A DNA stretch of 64,000 bases from Paenibacillus flagellatus (GTDB taxonomy: Bacteria > Bacillota > Bacilli > Paenibacillales > NBRC-103111): contig NZ_QJVJ01000005.1 of the NCBI RefSeq assembly GCF_003217775.1, forward strand, positions 124,001-188,000, given 5' to 3'. Shown one piece after another: positions 1-8,992 of the stretch. The position numbers and the translations under genes are program-made. The notes under the pieces were generated by a model. That model saw nothing but the letters and a program-made list of their open reading frames with translations. It did no database searches and was not told the DNA's origin. The stretch's first letter is position 1. The number at the start of each line of letters is the position of its first letter.

Positions 1-1110
1 CGCGAGCGCCTCGAGCCCGGTCCGGATCGGCGCGCCGTACAATTGGCGGTTCGCCTCGGCGGCGATCGGCACGAAGCCGGCGTGCCCGTACCGGGTCAAG
101 CCGATCTCGCATATTTCCGCGATTTCCCGGGCGTACGGCTCCCGCGCATACGGGCCGTCGTGCAGCGCCGGCAGCTCGCCCTGCCGGTTCGCCAGCGCGA
201 CGAGCGCACCGAACATCCCTTCGAACGACTGGCCGTCGGTACCGCGAACGCCGAACAGGTCGACGCCGAGCCGCTCGCCCATCTCCGCCGCGATCAAATA
301 AGCGCGAAGGACGAAAATATGGTAATACGCGCTTCCCTCGAACTCCAGCTGGTCCGGCTTCACGCCGATCGACAGATGGTGGATCAGCCCGCCTTCCCCG
401 TCGACGAGCGCCGACAGCTTTCCACGCTCGCCGCGCGCCGCGTAGACGCACGCGAGCGCCGCGTTCAGCCAGGCGGTATAGTTGTTCTCGGCGTTTTTCT
501 TCTCGTGGATGAGAATATGCCGGTACTGCTCCATACTCCCCTCCAGCATGCCGAAAAACGTCGCCATGACGCCGTCGTCGTCCGGCGGAGCCGCTCCTTC
601 GTCGCGGAGCAGCAAATAGGCGCGGATAATCGTCGTCGCCCAGATCGCCTCCGTCAGCGCCTGATGGAAGGCGCGGCCCTTCAGCATCCACGGCTGCGCG
701 TCCGGGTGAACCGGGTACCGCGGAAACTGCGCCGCGTAATCGCGCAGCAGCCGGGCGCCGAGCCGGGCGTACCCGTCCTCCCTGGTGCCGGCGCGGACGA
801 CCGCCGCCTGCAGCGCGTACCGCGCGAGCGACTGGTGCTTGAAGACGAGCCACGCGCCGCGGTACGGCTCGCCGCCCAGCCGGCAGCCGCGCGGGCAGAC
901 GAATTCGTGCGCGTCCGCCTCGCGCGGATCGAACAGAAGCTCCGCATGGTGCGTCGGGCAGACGTACTGGTGCCACCAGCCGCCCGGCTCGGACGGCACG
1001 GCGAGCGCCTCCGCGGGCAGCGCGTCGAGCTCCCCGCGCAGCCGGGCCAGCGCGTCGGCCGCCCAGACGTACGAGCGGACGTTGTCCCGAATCCGGTCCG
1101 CGTTCGTCAT
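1..1110 (-). CDS. Heparinase II/III-like polysaccharide lyase, N-terminal part (cut by window edge)
   Basis: The frame is open for 370 codons and runs off the left edge, so the C-terminal part is not visible. The ATG overlaps the stop of the upstream dehydrogenase as ATGA, which suggests coupled translation. The visible protein is mostly helical and carries patterns typical of the alpha/alpha-toroid of heparinase/alginate-lyase-type enzymes: NNYTAWLNAAL near residue 205, FEGSAYYHIFVLRAYL near residue 265, and LPALHDGPYAREPY near residue 325. These families cleave uronic-acid polysaccharides by beta-elimination. There is no signal peptide, so it probably acts inside the cell on imported oligosaccharides. 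It is the last visible gene of an operon with two sugar permeases. The exact substrate cannot be told. Confidence 0.72.
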   Translation of the reverse strand, partial: MTNADRIRDNVRSYVWAADALARLRGELDALPAEALAVPSEPGGWWHQYVCPTHHAELLFDPREADAHEFVCPRGCRLGGEPYRGAWLVFKHQSLARYALQAAVVRAGTREDGYARLGARLLRDYAAQFPRYPVHPDAQPWMLKGRAFHQALTEAIWATTIIRAYLLLRDEGAAPPDDDGVMATFFGMLEGSMEQYRHILIHEKKNAENNYTAWLNAALACVYAARGERGKLSALVDGEGGLIHHLSIGVKPDQLEFEGSAYYHIFVLRAYLIAAEMGERLGVDLFGVRGTDGQSFEGMFGALVALANRQGELPALHDGPYAREPYAREIAEICEIGLTRYGHAGFVPIAAEANRQLYGAPIRTGLEALA

Positions 1111-1877
1111 CGCATGAACAAGCCTCCGTTGATCTCGATCGTCTCCCCGGTCACATACGCGGCCAAGCCGGAGACGAGGTACAGCACCGCGCCCGCGACG
1201 TCGTCCGGCGTCCCTTCCCGCCCGAGCGGCACGCGGCCGACCGTCGCCTTCCGGCCTTCTTCCGACGTGAACGTGGCGTGGAACGCCGTCCGGCCGATGA
1301 AGCCCGGGGACACCGTATTGACGCGAATGCCGGCGGGCGCCAGCTCCTTCGCCAGCCCTTTCGAGTACGACACGATCGCCGCCTTGCTGGCCGCGTACAC
1401 GCTCGCCCCCGGCCCGCCGCCGTCGTGCGCCGCGAGCGACGACAAGTTGACGATCGCGCCCCCGCCCTTCGCCTTCATCCCCGGCAGTACCGCCTTCGTG
1501 ACGAAGACGGCGCTCTTGAAATTGACGTCCATGATCGTCTCGTACAGCTCCTCGGTCATGTCGGCGTTCGGGCATCGCCGCACCAGATGTCCGGCGTTGT
1601 TGACGAGGATGTCGACGCCCGCCCCGAACGTTTCCTCGACCGCTCTCACGAGCGCCTCGATCGCGTCGACCTTCGAGACGTCCGCCTGGAACAGCTCCGC
1701 CTCTCCTCCCGCCTCGCGGATCGTCCGCACCGTCTCTTCGCCGTCCTCGCGGCTGCGGAGATAGTTGACCGCCACCTTCGCTCCTCCCGCCGCGAGGGCG
1801 ACGGCGATCGCCCGGCCGATGCCCGAGCTGGATCCGGTTACAAGCGCGATTTTCCCCTTCAAATCGATCGTTGCCAT
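1107..1877 (-). CDS. Short-chain dehydrogenase/reductase (SDR)
   Basis: A classical NAD(P)-dependent SDR of 256 residues. Visible are the cofactor motif TGSSSGIGRAIA, the NNAG motif, the catalytic serine in VNLSSLAA, and the YAASK Tyr-x-x-x-Lys catalytic pair. The start is taken at 1877, 9 bases after GGGGAGGA. An in-frame ATG 18 bases upstream overlaps that ribosome binding site and is rejected. It sits between the sensor kinase and the heparinase-like gene, overlapping the latter by 3 bases. A role in oxidising or reducing a sugar or uronic acid breakdown product is likely from context, but SDR substrates cannot be read from sequence. Confidence 0.9.
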   Translation of the reverse strand: MATIDLKGKIALVTGSSSGIGRAIAVALAAGGAKVAVNYLRSREDGEETVRTIREAGGEAELFQADVSKVDAIEALVRAVEETFGAGVDILVNNAGHLVRRCPNADMTEELYETIMDVNFKSAVFVTKAVLPGMKAKGGGAIVNLSSLAAHDGGGPGASVYAASKAAIVSYSKGLAKELAPAGIRVNTVSPGFIGRTAFHATFTSEEGRKATVGRVPLGREGTPDDVAGAVLYLVSGLAAYVTGETIEINGGLFMR

Positions 1878-1908
1878 ACGTCCATTCCTCCCCATAAATT
1901 CCGCCCGG

Positions 1909-3804
1909 CTATTCCGACTGCGGATTCGATCGTTCCGGATTCGGCCGCTCCGAATTCGGCCGCTGCTGATGGCGGTCCGCGATGCTCAGCTTGTTGCGGA
2001 TGCCCGGCATCGTCAAGACGATGCGGGTGCCGCGGCCGAGCTCGCTCTCGACGGTCATCCCGTACTGCTCGCCGAAGACGAGCTGGATGCGCCGGTGCAC
2101 GTTCATGAGGCCGATGCCGCCGCGGTGGTAAATCGAGCCGGCGTCCGATTCGGCGAGCCGGTTTTGCCCGAGCTTGCCGCGCAGCGCCGCCAGCCTCTCC
2201 GGCGTCATGCCGGCGCCGTTGTCCTCGACGATGACGAGAAACCGTTCCTCCTCCCGGCGGGCGTCGATCCGGATCGTATGCCGGTCCTCGATGCCGTTCG
2301 GGAACGCATGCTGGAAAACGTTCTCCACGATCGGCTGCAGCGTCAGCCGCACCATCTTCTCGAGCAGCAAGCCCGGCGGCACCGCGACGTCGATATCGAA
2401 GTCGCGCCCGAGCCGATGGCGGAGAATCGTCATGTAGCGGAGCACGTGCTTCAGCTCGTTGGCGACCGTAATCTCCTCGAGGTTCGTCTGGATCGAATAG
2501 CGCAGCATGAACGCCATCGCCTCGACCATCTCGGTAATTTCCCGCGAATCCTGCACGACCGCGTAGCATTTGATCGTCTCCAGCGTGTTGTACAGGAAGT
2601 GCGGATTGATCTGCATTTGCAGCGCCTGAAATTCCGCCCTCTGCCGCTCGAGCCGCGTCTCCTGCAGGTCGAGCAGCGTTCCCTGCTGCTTCAGCTCGGC
2701 CTCGTACACTTGCTCGATCAGCTCGGACAGCCGGGTGACCATCCGGTTGTAGCTCAGGATGAGCCCGCCGATCTCGTCCAGCCGCTCCGGCACGTCGAGG
2801 CGGACCCAGTTGCCCTTCTCCGTCCGACGCATCCCGTCCTTCAGCACCTGAATCGGCTTGACGATCGAGCGGCCGAAGCGAAGCGCGACGAATATCGCCG
2901 CGACGAGCGTCGCGAGCCCGACGACGAGCGTCGTCGTCCGGATCGTCGCGATCGGGCCGCGCAGCTCCCGCACCGGAACGGACACGACGATACTCCAGCT
3001 CGAATAGTCCGACTTGCGGGTGACGAACAGCCGGTTTTCCCCGTCCAGCTTCCCGACGAAGCTGCCGCTGCCCGCCGCCAATACGTTCCGGACGAGCGAC
3101 CCGTCGAGCTCGTCATGCGGCTCCGAAGGCCGGAAGATGAGCCCGCCCTTGTCGTCGACGATGAAGAAGAAGCCCTGCTCCCCGATATCGAGCGGCTGCC
3201 AGATGCGGGCCAAGTCCTGCTCGCGGAACTCGATGGCGAGCACCCCGTTCGGGGAATAGCTTTGCACCCCCCGGACCCTTCTTGCGAGCGTAATGACGCG
3301 GTCCGCCTGATCCGGCTTGATGCTCCCTTTGAAAATGGCGATCGCTCCGTTCTCGGGCGTCCGCTCGAGCAGCTCGCGGTACATGTCCGCCGGCCGGAAG
3401 TTCGGCGTATACGCCTGGTTCGAATTGTCGTCGGCGACGGCGCGGCCGTGCTCCCCGATCAAGTAAATCAAATGCGTTTGCGGATGAAGAATGAAGACGG
3501 TCGGAAACAATCGCTTTTGCAGCGCGTCGTAATATTGGTAGTAGGCGAAGCTGTCGGTCGGATTGATGTCGAGAAACCGCTTCAGGTCCAAGTCCGTGAG
3601 CAGCGACTCGCTGGCCCGTTCGTACGTTTTCAAGTACAGGTCGCTCTGATAGACGGCGCTCGACATGATTTGCGAAATGTACCGCTCCGACTGCCGGTCG
3701 AGCGCCCGGGACGACTGCGTGTACGCGAAGACGCCCACCGTCGTGAGCGACATGACGATGACGACGAGGAAGTAAACGAACAGCCGCTTCGACAGGCTCC
3801 TCAT
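1909..3804 (-). CDS. YesM-family sensor histidine kinase
   Basis: A 631-residue membrane kinase. An N-terminal membrane helix (residues about 9-30) is followed by an extracellular region of about 240 residues, a second membrane helix, a HAMP linker (around FGRSIVKPIQVLKDGM), the phospho-acceptor motif INPHFLYNTLE of the YesM class, and a C-terminal ATPase domain with DNGAGMTPERL. The start overlaps the stop of the response regulator as TGATG, so the two are co-translated. In Firmicutes such kinases sense extracellular sugars or the binding protein of the linked transporter and phosphorylate a YesN-type AraC regulator. The ligand is probably a uronic-acid-containing glycan, by inference from the lyase gene. 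Confidence 0.93.
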   Translation of the reverse strand: MRSLSKRLFVYFLVVIVMSLTTVGVFAYTQSSRALDRQSERYISQIMSSAVYQSDLYLKTYERASESLLTDLDLKRFLDINPTDSFAYYQYYDALQKRLFPTVFILHPQTHLIYLIGEHGRAVADDNSNQAYTPNFRPADMYRELLERTPENGAIAIFKGSIKPDQADRVITLARRVRGVQSYSPNGVLAIEFREQDLARIWQPLDIGEQGFFFIVDDKGGLIFRPSEPHDELDGSLVRNVLAAGSGSFVGKLDGENRLFVTRKSDYSSWSIVVSVPVRELRGPIATIRTTTLVVGLATLVAAIFVALRFGRSIVKPIQVLKDGMRRTEKGNWVRLDVPERLDEIGGLILSYNRMVTRLSELIEQVYEAELKQQGTLLDLQETRLERQRAEFQALQMQINPHFLYNTLETIKCYAVVQDSREITEMVEAMAFMLRYSIQTNLEEITVANELKHVLRYMTILRHRLGRDFDIDVAVPPGLLLEKMVRLTLQPIVENVFQHAFPNGIEDRHTIRIDARREEERFLVIVEDNGAGMTPERLAALRGKLGQNRLAESDAGSIYHRGGIGLMNVHRRIQLVFGEQYGMTVESELGRGTRIVLTMPGIRNKLSIADRHQQRPNSERPNPERSNPQSE

Positions 3805-4841
3805 CAGTCGATCCCCAGACTGCTGCGGTATTCGGACGGCGAAAGCCCCGTATGCTTTTTGAACATTTTCGTGAAATGCGGATGATCGGCGTACCCGACC
3901 TCGTACGAAATGTCCGTAATCCGGTAGTGCGGCTGCTCGAGCAGCCTCTTCGCCTTCTCCATCCGGCGGCGCGTCCGGTACTGGACGAACGTCTCGTCCG
4001 TCGACTGCTTGAACAGCTGGCTGAAATACGACGGGTTGAGCCCGAGCATGTCGGCCACCTCCTCGAGCGACACGTCCTTCGCCAGATGGTCGTCGATAAA
4101 CGCTTTCGCCGCCTCGACCGGATTGCGCGCCTTGCCTTTGCGCTTCGCCTTCAGGTCGCGGAATACTTGGCGCACCGCCTCCTCCAGCTTCGCGAACGAC
4201 TCGCCGCTCGTCGCGATCCCTTCCAGCTTCAGCTCCTTGTCGGCCGGGACGACGTCCCGCTGGACGAGCTTCTTGACGAGCAGCGCGTACAGCTCCTGCA
4301 GCGCTTCGTTTTGCCGGCTGACGGTCAGGTGGGCGAAGTCGTAATCGCGCTTCAGCCGCTCGAGCAGCGTTTCGAGCTCGTCGGCCTGCAAGCTCCAGAC
4401 GGCCAGCTCCATCCGCTCGACCCATTCGTCGAGCTTGGCGACGGACAGATAGACGGAGGACCGCTTCTTCTCGCGGGACGCCGCCAGCTTGGCGAGGATG
4501 TCCCGCACTTCCGCGGTGCCGACCGGCTTCAGCAAATATTCCTTCACCCCGTACGAGACGCATTTCCGCGCGTACTCGAAATCGCCGTACCCGGAGACGA
4601 CGACGACCTGCACGTCGGGCTCCGCCTCGGCCAGCCGGCGGCACAGCTCGAGCCCGTCCATCCGCGGCATCCGGATGTCGGTGAAGACGAAGTCGGGCCG
4701 CTCCTCGCGGATTCGCTCCAGCGCCTCCTCCCCATTCTCGGCCGTCCGGACCGAGCAGTCGAAACCCTCCGTCTGTACGATCAATTTTTCCAGCCCTTTG
4801 CGAATCATCGGCTCGTCGTCGACGATCAGAATGCGGTACAT
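3804..4841 (-). CDS. YesN-family response regulator, REC plus AraC DNA-binding domain
   Basis: A 345-residue regulator. The N-terminal receiver domain starts MYRILIVDDEP, with phospho-acceptor Asp in FVFTDIRMPRMDG and the conserved Lys in YLLKPVG. The C-terminal 100 residues are an AraC double helix-turn-helix (VSLEEVADMLGLNPSYFSQL and ITDISYEVGYADHPHFTKMF). It precedes its cognate kinase with a one-base overlap and follows the permease genes by 181 bases. AAAGGGG lies before the ATG. It probably activates its own operon and the permease promoter at 6983-7012. The 181-base gap upstream (4842-5022) shows no convincing terminator or gene. Confidence 0.93.
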   Translation of the reverse strand: MYRILIVDDEPMIRKGLEKLIVQTEGFDCSVRTAENGEEALERIREERPDFVFTDIRMPRMDGLELCRRLAEAEPDVQVVVVSGYGDFEYARKCVSYGVKEYLLKPVGTAEVRDILAKLAASREKKRSSVYLSVAKLDEWVERMELAVWSLQADELETLLERLKRDYDFAHLTVSRQNEALQELYALLVKKLVQRDVVPADKELKLEGIATSGESFAKLEEAVRQVFRDLKAKRKGKARNPVEAAKAFIDDHLAKDVSLEEVADMLGLNPSYFSQLFKQSTDETFVQYRTRRRMEKAKRLLEQPHYRITDISYEVGYADHPHFTKMFKKHTGLSPSEYRSSLGID

Positions 4842-5022
4842 GGATAACGCCCCTTTGGCGCTACCGTTCCTCCGCCGGCTGGCGGCGCGGTCCGGCGCGC
4901 GTTTCCGTTTCGTTTCCGTTACACACCGTTTTTCGCCAACGGCGCCCGGGCTATCCCGGCTTCCCGCTCCCGCACGCGGCGCGGTCGCTGGACGACAAGC
5001 GAACGACCGCCGGAATGCGCGA

Positions 5023-5901
5023 TTACGATTTGACCGAGCCGACCATCATGCCTTTGACGAAATGACGCTGCAGGAACGGATAAATGAGAATGATCGGCAG
5101 CGTCGCGATGATGATGACGGCCATCTTGATCCCTTCCGGCGACGTGTGGGCGAGCGAGCTGAACACTTGCGACGACGGATCGATGCTGATGTCGTCCGTC
5201 TCGAACAGCTTCTTCAGCTTCACCTGCAGCGGCCACAGCGCCGGCTTGTTGATGTAATACAGCGCGCTCATGTACGTGTTCCAATGGTTCACCGCGTAGA
5301 AAATGCCGAGCGACGCCATGACCGGCTTCGACAGCGGCAGCACGATGCTCGAGATGATGCGCAGCTCGCCGCAGCCGTCGATGCGCGACGAATCGATCAG
5401 CTCTCCCGGAATTTGCATGAAAAACGAGCGCATGACGAAGAAATTGAACGCGCTGATCGCTCCCGGAAGAAGCAGCACCCACAGCGTATTGACGAGGTGC
5501 AGGCTCTTCATCAGGATGAAGTTCGGGATGAGCGGCGCGGTGAACACCATCGTGATCAGCACGAACATAACGACCGCCTTGCGCCCGACGTACTCCTGAC
5601 GCGACACCGGGTAAGCGAGCGACGCGGTGGCGATCAGGTTGATCAGCGTGCCGACGACTGTGATATAGACGGTAACGCCGAACGCCCTCCAGATCGACGC
5701 GTCGCTGAACACGTAGCGGTAGTTGATCGTCGTGAATTCGACGGGCCACAAGCCGACCTTGTTGTTGATGATCGCCTCGGAGCTGCTGAGCGACTGCGCG
5801 ACGACGTTCAGGAACGGCAGCAGCATCGTCAGGGCGACGATCGCGAGCAGCGTGACGTTGAACGCGTTGAAGACGTTTTGTCCACGGCTATATTGTCTCA
5901 A
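5023..5901 (-). CDS. Carbohydrate ABC transporter permease, LplC type
   Basis: A 292-residue inner-membrane permease with about six hydrophobic segments. The cytoplasmic EAA loop near residue 190, which contacts the ATPase, reads IDSSRIDGCGELRIISSIVL, and the end MMVGSVKS is typical of LplC/YtcP proteins. A GTG at 5910 touches the Shine-Dalgarno AGGAGG (5910-5915), so the TTG at 5901, 8 bases downstream of it, is taken as start. The gene follows its partner permease directly. No ATPase is nearby; Lpl-type importers commonly share one MsmX-like ATPase encoded elsewhere. No solute-binding protein lies next to it either, which is unusual. Confidence 0.92.
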   Translation of the reverse strand: MRQYSRGQNVFNAFNVTLLAIVALTMLLPFLNVVAQSLSSSEAIINNKVGLWPVEFTTINYRYVFSDASIWRAFGVTVYITVVGTLINLIATASLAYPVSRQEYVGRKAVVMFVLITMVFTAPLIPNFILMKSLHLVNTLWVLLLPGAISAFNFFVMRSFFMQIPGELIDSSRIDGCGELRIISSIVLPLSKPVMASLGIFYAVNHWNTYMSALYYINKPALWPLQVKLKKLFETDDISIDPSSQVFSSLAHTSPEGIKMAVIIIATLPIILIYPFLQRHFVKGMMVGSVKS

Positions 5902-5913
5902 GGTTGCCACCTC

Positions 5914-6870
5914 CTAGTAAAGGCTTTCACCCGTCGTTTTGCGGCTGAACACGTTGCCGATGACGATCAGGATAAGTCCGACGAGCGACTTGAACAGACC
6001 GACCGCCGTCGTGTAGCTGTATTGCTGGGACAACAGCCCCACCTTGTAAATGTACGTGTCCAAAATTTCGCCGTTCTCCGTGTTGAGCGGGTTCAGGAAC
6101 ACGAAGACGCGCTCGAAGCCGAGGTCGAGAAACTTGCCGATATGCAGCAGGAACAAAATCATGATCGTCGGCAGCAGCGACGGAATCGTAATCGACATCG
6201 TCTGCCGCCAGCGGCCCGCCCCGTCCACCTCGGCCGCCTCGTACAAATCCGGGTTGATGCCGGCGAGCGCGGCCAAGTAGATGATCGTGCCGTACCCGGT
6301 GTCGCGCCATATGCCCGAGCCGATCAAGATCGTGCGGATGTACGAGTTTTCGCCCAGGAAGTAGACCGGATCGGCGCCGAACAGGCCGAGCGCCTTGTTC
6401 AGCAGGCCGGTCGACGGCGACAGGATGCCGATCGCGATGCCGCTGATGATGACCCACGACAAGAAGTGCGGCATGTAGACGATCGTCTGCAGCACCCGCT
6501 TGTACAGGACGACCCGCAGCTCGTTCAACAGCAGCGCGAGCACGATCGGTGCCGGGAAGGCGATGAACAGGTCGTACAGGCCGAGCAGAATCGTGTTGTT
6601 CAAAATGCGCAGGAAATCGTAATGCTCGAACATCGTGCGGAAATGTTTCAGGCCGACCCAGACGCTGCCCGCGAAGCCGTTGAAAATGTTGTAGTCCTGA
6701 AAGGCGATGACCGACCCGAACAGCGGAATATACTTGAAAATGAAAAAGTAGACGATCCCCGGTATCGAGATCAAATAAAGCGTCCGGTATTTCCACATGT
6801 AAGACAGCAGGCTGCCGCCCGTAGCCGGCCTCTCCGCCTTGCCCGACGCGGATTGAAGATGTGCCGCCAT
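5914..6870 (-). CDS. Carbohydrate ABC transporter permease, LplB type
   Basis: A 318-residue inner-membrane permease, first gene of the operon that runs to the left edge. It has the LplB-type entry YLISIPGIVYFFIFKYIPLF and an EAA loop YEAAEVDGAGRWRQTMSIT near residue 220. The start at 6870 lies 7 bases after GGGGGGAG; a longer frame exists but has no ribosome binding site. It pairs with the LplC-type gene 12 bases downstream to form the membrane channel of a CUT1 sugar or oligosaccharide importer. The substrate is inferred to be a breakdown product of the glycan attacked by the downstream lyase. Confidence 0.93.
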   Translation of the reverse strand: MAAHLQSASGKAERPATGGSLLSYMWKYRTLYLISIPGIVYFFIFKYIPLFGSVIAFQDYNIFNGFAGSVWVGLKHFRTMFEHYDFLRILNNTILLGLYDLFIAFPAPIVLALLLNELRVVLYKRVLQTIVYMPHFLSWVIISGIAIGILSPSTGLLNKALGLFGADPVYFLGENSYIRTILIGSGIWRDTGYGTIIYLAALAGINPDLYEAAEVDGAGRWRQTMSITIPSLLPTIMILFLLHIGKFLDLGFERVFVFLNPLNTENGEILDTYIYKVGLLSQQYSYTTAVGLFKSLVGLILIVIGNVFSRKTTGESLY

Positions 6871-6961
6871 GTTCGCTCCCCCCAAACCCGTTGATTTCTC
6901 GCGAACGTTTGCCACGGGAGACGACGGGCGTCCCGTCCCGTTCCGGTTCGACGTTCGATCG

Positions 6962-6975
6962 TGTAAGCGCTTATC
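6962..6975 (-). promoter_or_regulatory. cre-like catabolite repression site
   Basis: The minus strand reads GATAAGCGCTTACA, matching the CcpA consensus TGWAANCGNTNWCA at 12 of 14 positions with a perfect AAGCGCTT core. It lies at the expected transcription start of the promoter at 6983-7012, a position where bound CcpA would block transcription of the permease-lyase operon. A LacI-family regulator could also use this palindrome. Confidence 0.6.
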
Positions 6976-6982
6976 CTCCTTT

Positions 6983-7012
6983 ATCTTAAAGCGGAGGGGC
7001 GCATGCCAACAA
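6983..7012 (-). promoter_or_regulatory. Probable SigA promoter of the permease-lyase operon
   Basis: On the minus strand a -35 TTGTTG (7012-7007) and -10 TAAGAT (6988-6983) are 18 bases apart. The leader to the LplB start is about 105 bases and contains the cre-like site at its beginning. Nothing else coding is seen between 6871 and 7076. Confidence 0.5.
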
Positions 7013-7076
7013 TGGAGTCCCTTTGATTGGCCTTGTGTTTTTTTTAGGTTGGCTCGCCTAAGGAGGCGCAGAAAGC

Positions 7077-7106
7077 AAAAAAACGCCGTCCCGGTGAGGG
7101 ACGGCG
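7077..7106 (-). terminator. Rho-independent terminator after the DUF5519 gene
   Basis: On the minus strand CGCCGTCCC and GGGACGGCG form a perfect 9-bp stem with a 5-base loop, followed by seven T residues. It ends the transcript that carries the MFS and DUF5519 genes. Confidence 0.9.
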
Positions 7107-7146
7107 GCGCGCCGTATGCGGCCGGAGAACAGGCGTAGGCCGGCGG

Positions 7147-7491
7147 CTATGTTTCTTCTCCCGCGCTTCGTTCGTTCCGTTTCGCGGTCATGAGGTCGTA
7201 CTTCAATCGGAACAGCTCGACAGCCTGCACGATGTCCTCCTCCGAGTCGATGTAAAACGATACCCAGCCGGAATCGGGAACTATATGATGGGGCTTCGCG
7301 CGCCCTTCCGCCAAAAGCCGGTCGCGCACCGGCTTGGGGAAGAGCAGGTCGGCCAGCCGCTCGCCGTGCAAATGACCGATTTCGCGCCCGTCGAATCGGA
7401 GCTCGATTCCTCCGAACCGATGGGGGTGCCGGGTCACCCCGGGCCAAGCCAATAATTCGTCGATCCACGACCGCTTCGAAGATAAGGCCAT
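7147..7491 (-). CDS. DUF5519 (luciferase-associated) family small protein
   Basis: A soluble 114-residue protein. It matches the general pattern of the DUF5519 'luciferase domain' family: a segment on matching a substance to its own kind (VTRHPHRFGGIELRFDGRE), GHLHGERLADLLFPKPVRD, and a C-terminal HHIVPDSGWVSFYID with a helix after it. No biochemical role is established for these domains, and the name does not imply light emission. AAAGGAG precedes the ATG at 7491. It lies 44 bases after the MFS gene and before a strong terminator, so both are probably one transcript controlled by the TetR protein. Confidence 0.75.
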   Translation of the reverse strand: MALSSKRSWIDELLAWPGVTRHPHRFGGIELRFDGREIGHLHGERLADLLFPKPVRDRLLAEGRAKPHHIVPDSGWVSFYIDSEEDIVQAVELFRLKYDLMTAKRNERSAGEET

Positions 7492-7535
7492 GGGACATTC
7501 TCCTTTCCGTTTCGGTGATGCTCCCCTCTCGCCGC

Positions 7536-8930
7536 CTATTCGCGAGCCGGGGAAAGCGGGACGGCCACGCTCGGACGCCCCTTGCGAAGCCGCAATCGAT
7601 ATACCGTCAACAAGACGACATGCGCGGCGGCCAACACGAGGTACACGTTGCTGTACAAGGCGCCGTCGGGACCAGCGAGCAGCGGATTCCAATTCGCGGA
7701 CGCCCCTTGCGCGGCGGCGATGCCGTACACGCCCGCCGCCATTCCTTGGGCGATGAAGCTGATCATCGAGAACAGCCCCATCCCGATTCCCGTCTGGTCT
7801 TGGGGCAGCGACCCCGACACGGAATTGGACATCGCGATTTGCAAAAACGACTGGCCTACGTTGCCGAACATCAAGAAGACGGCGATCCATACCGGCGATA
7901 TTCCCGTGAAGACGGACAACAGGGCGAAGCAGCCGATCAAGCAGGCCGAGCCGACGGCGTACAGGTAGGCGTTTCCTTTCCGATCCGCCAGCTTGCCTGC
8001 CTTTCTTCCCAAGATGGAGGAGGCTGCCGCCGCCGGGACCATGGCGAAGCCGATCCACGCGGAATCCAAGCGGTAGACGTCCGAAAGCATAATCGGAGTC
8101 AGAAAGTATAACGAAACGCCGATCCCCGCGATGAGAAAAGCGAGCGTCAACCCGACGGCGTACGCCCGGTTCCGGAACAGCCGGGGCTGCACGAAAGGGT
8201 GCTCGGCCCGGCGGATTCGCACGATGAAGAGGAGTACGGCCGCGACGCCGCAAGACACATACAACCAGGACCGGTTCGTCACGCCGAGCAAAAGAAGCGT
8301 AACGGAAGCGGCAAGCAAGCTTCCGCCGAGCCAATCGAAGGGCCGCGAACGTTCTTCCTTCGGCTCGTTCTCCAAAAAACGGCGGTACAGCGGAAGCAGA
8401 GCCAGCATGAGCAAGGAAGGCAGGAAGAGCCATCGCCAGCTTGCGACGCTGACGACCGCCGCCGACACGACGGGAGCGAGCGCGCCGCCGAGCGCGAGGC
8501 CCGTCGCCGTCATGCCGATCGCGGAGCCCCTTTTCTCGCGCGGAAAATAGCGGGCGGGGATAATGAGCGCCATCGCCGGAACGGCGGCCGCCCCCGCCGC
8601 TTGCAAGCACCTTGCGAGCAGCGCGATCCCGAACGATTGGGACAAAAGTCCGACGAGAGAGCCCGCCGCGAACAGCGACAATCCGAACGTCAGCAAGCTT
8701 TTCAGCTGGAACCGGTCGGCCAGCTTCCCGTACGTGACCGTTCCGAATGCGTAAAGGAGCGTGTAAGCCGACGACAGCCAGCTTGCCTGTGCGAGCGTAA
8801 GACCGAACTCGTCGCCGATTTGCGGAAGGACGACGTTAAACATTATGGCGTTCATCGCCGAAATCATGACGGTCGCCAGCAATAAACGCATTAAAACCGT
8901 ACCTTTTCGCAGTTTGGCATCCGTATGCAT
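7536..8930 (-). CDS. MFS drug-exporter-like transporter
   Basis: A 464-residue integral membrane protein, length and hydrophobic pattern like 14-helix DHA2-type major facilitator exporters. The motif-A loop after helix 2 reads YGKLADRFQLK, and the antiporter-type helix 5 region carries GMTATGLALGGALAPVVSA. ATGs at 8936 and 8930 are both possible. The second is chosen because the AGGAGG is only 4 bases from the first. The adjacent TetR regulator and the palindrome in the 65-base gap suggest drug-inducible efflux. The exported compound is unknown. Confidence 0.9.
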   Translation of the reverse strand: MHTDAKLRKGTVLMRLLLATVMISAMNAIMFNVVLPQIGDEFGLTLAQASWLSSAYTLLYAFGTVTYGKLADRFQLKSLLTFGLSLFAAGSLVGLLSQSFGIALLARCLQAAGAAAVPAMALIIPARYFPREKRGSAIGMTATGLALGGALAPVVSAAVVSVASWRWLFLPSLLMLALLPLYRRFLENEPKEERSRPFDWLGGSLLAASVTLLLLGVTNRSWLYVSCGVAAVLLFIVRIRRAEHPFVQPRLFRNRAYAVGLTLAFLIAGIGVSLYFLTPIMLSDVYRLDSAWIGFAMVPAAAASSILGRKAGKLADRKGNAYLYAVGSACLIGCFALLSVFTGISPVWIAVFLMFGNVGQSFLQIAMSNSVSGSLPQDQTGIGMGLFSMISFIAQGMAAGVYGIAAAQGASANWNPLLAGPDGALYSNVYLVLAAAHVVLLTVYRLRLRKGRPSVAVPLSPARE

Positions 8931-8965
8931 GAGCATGATACCTCCTCGGGAAATCGAAAAATGTG

Positions 8966-8983
8966 TGCAAGCACATACTTGCA
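8966..8983. promoter_or_regulatory. Operator-like palindrome before the MFS gene
   Basis: TGCAAG and CTTGCA form a perfect inverted repeat with a 6-base spacer, 30 bases before the MFS start codon. The same half-site and spacing recur at the tetR promoter (9607-9628), which makes it a strong candidate binding site for that regulator. Confidence 0.7.
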
Positions 8984-8992
8984 TTTTGTCCG

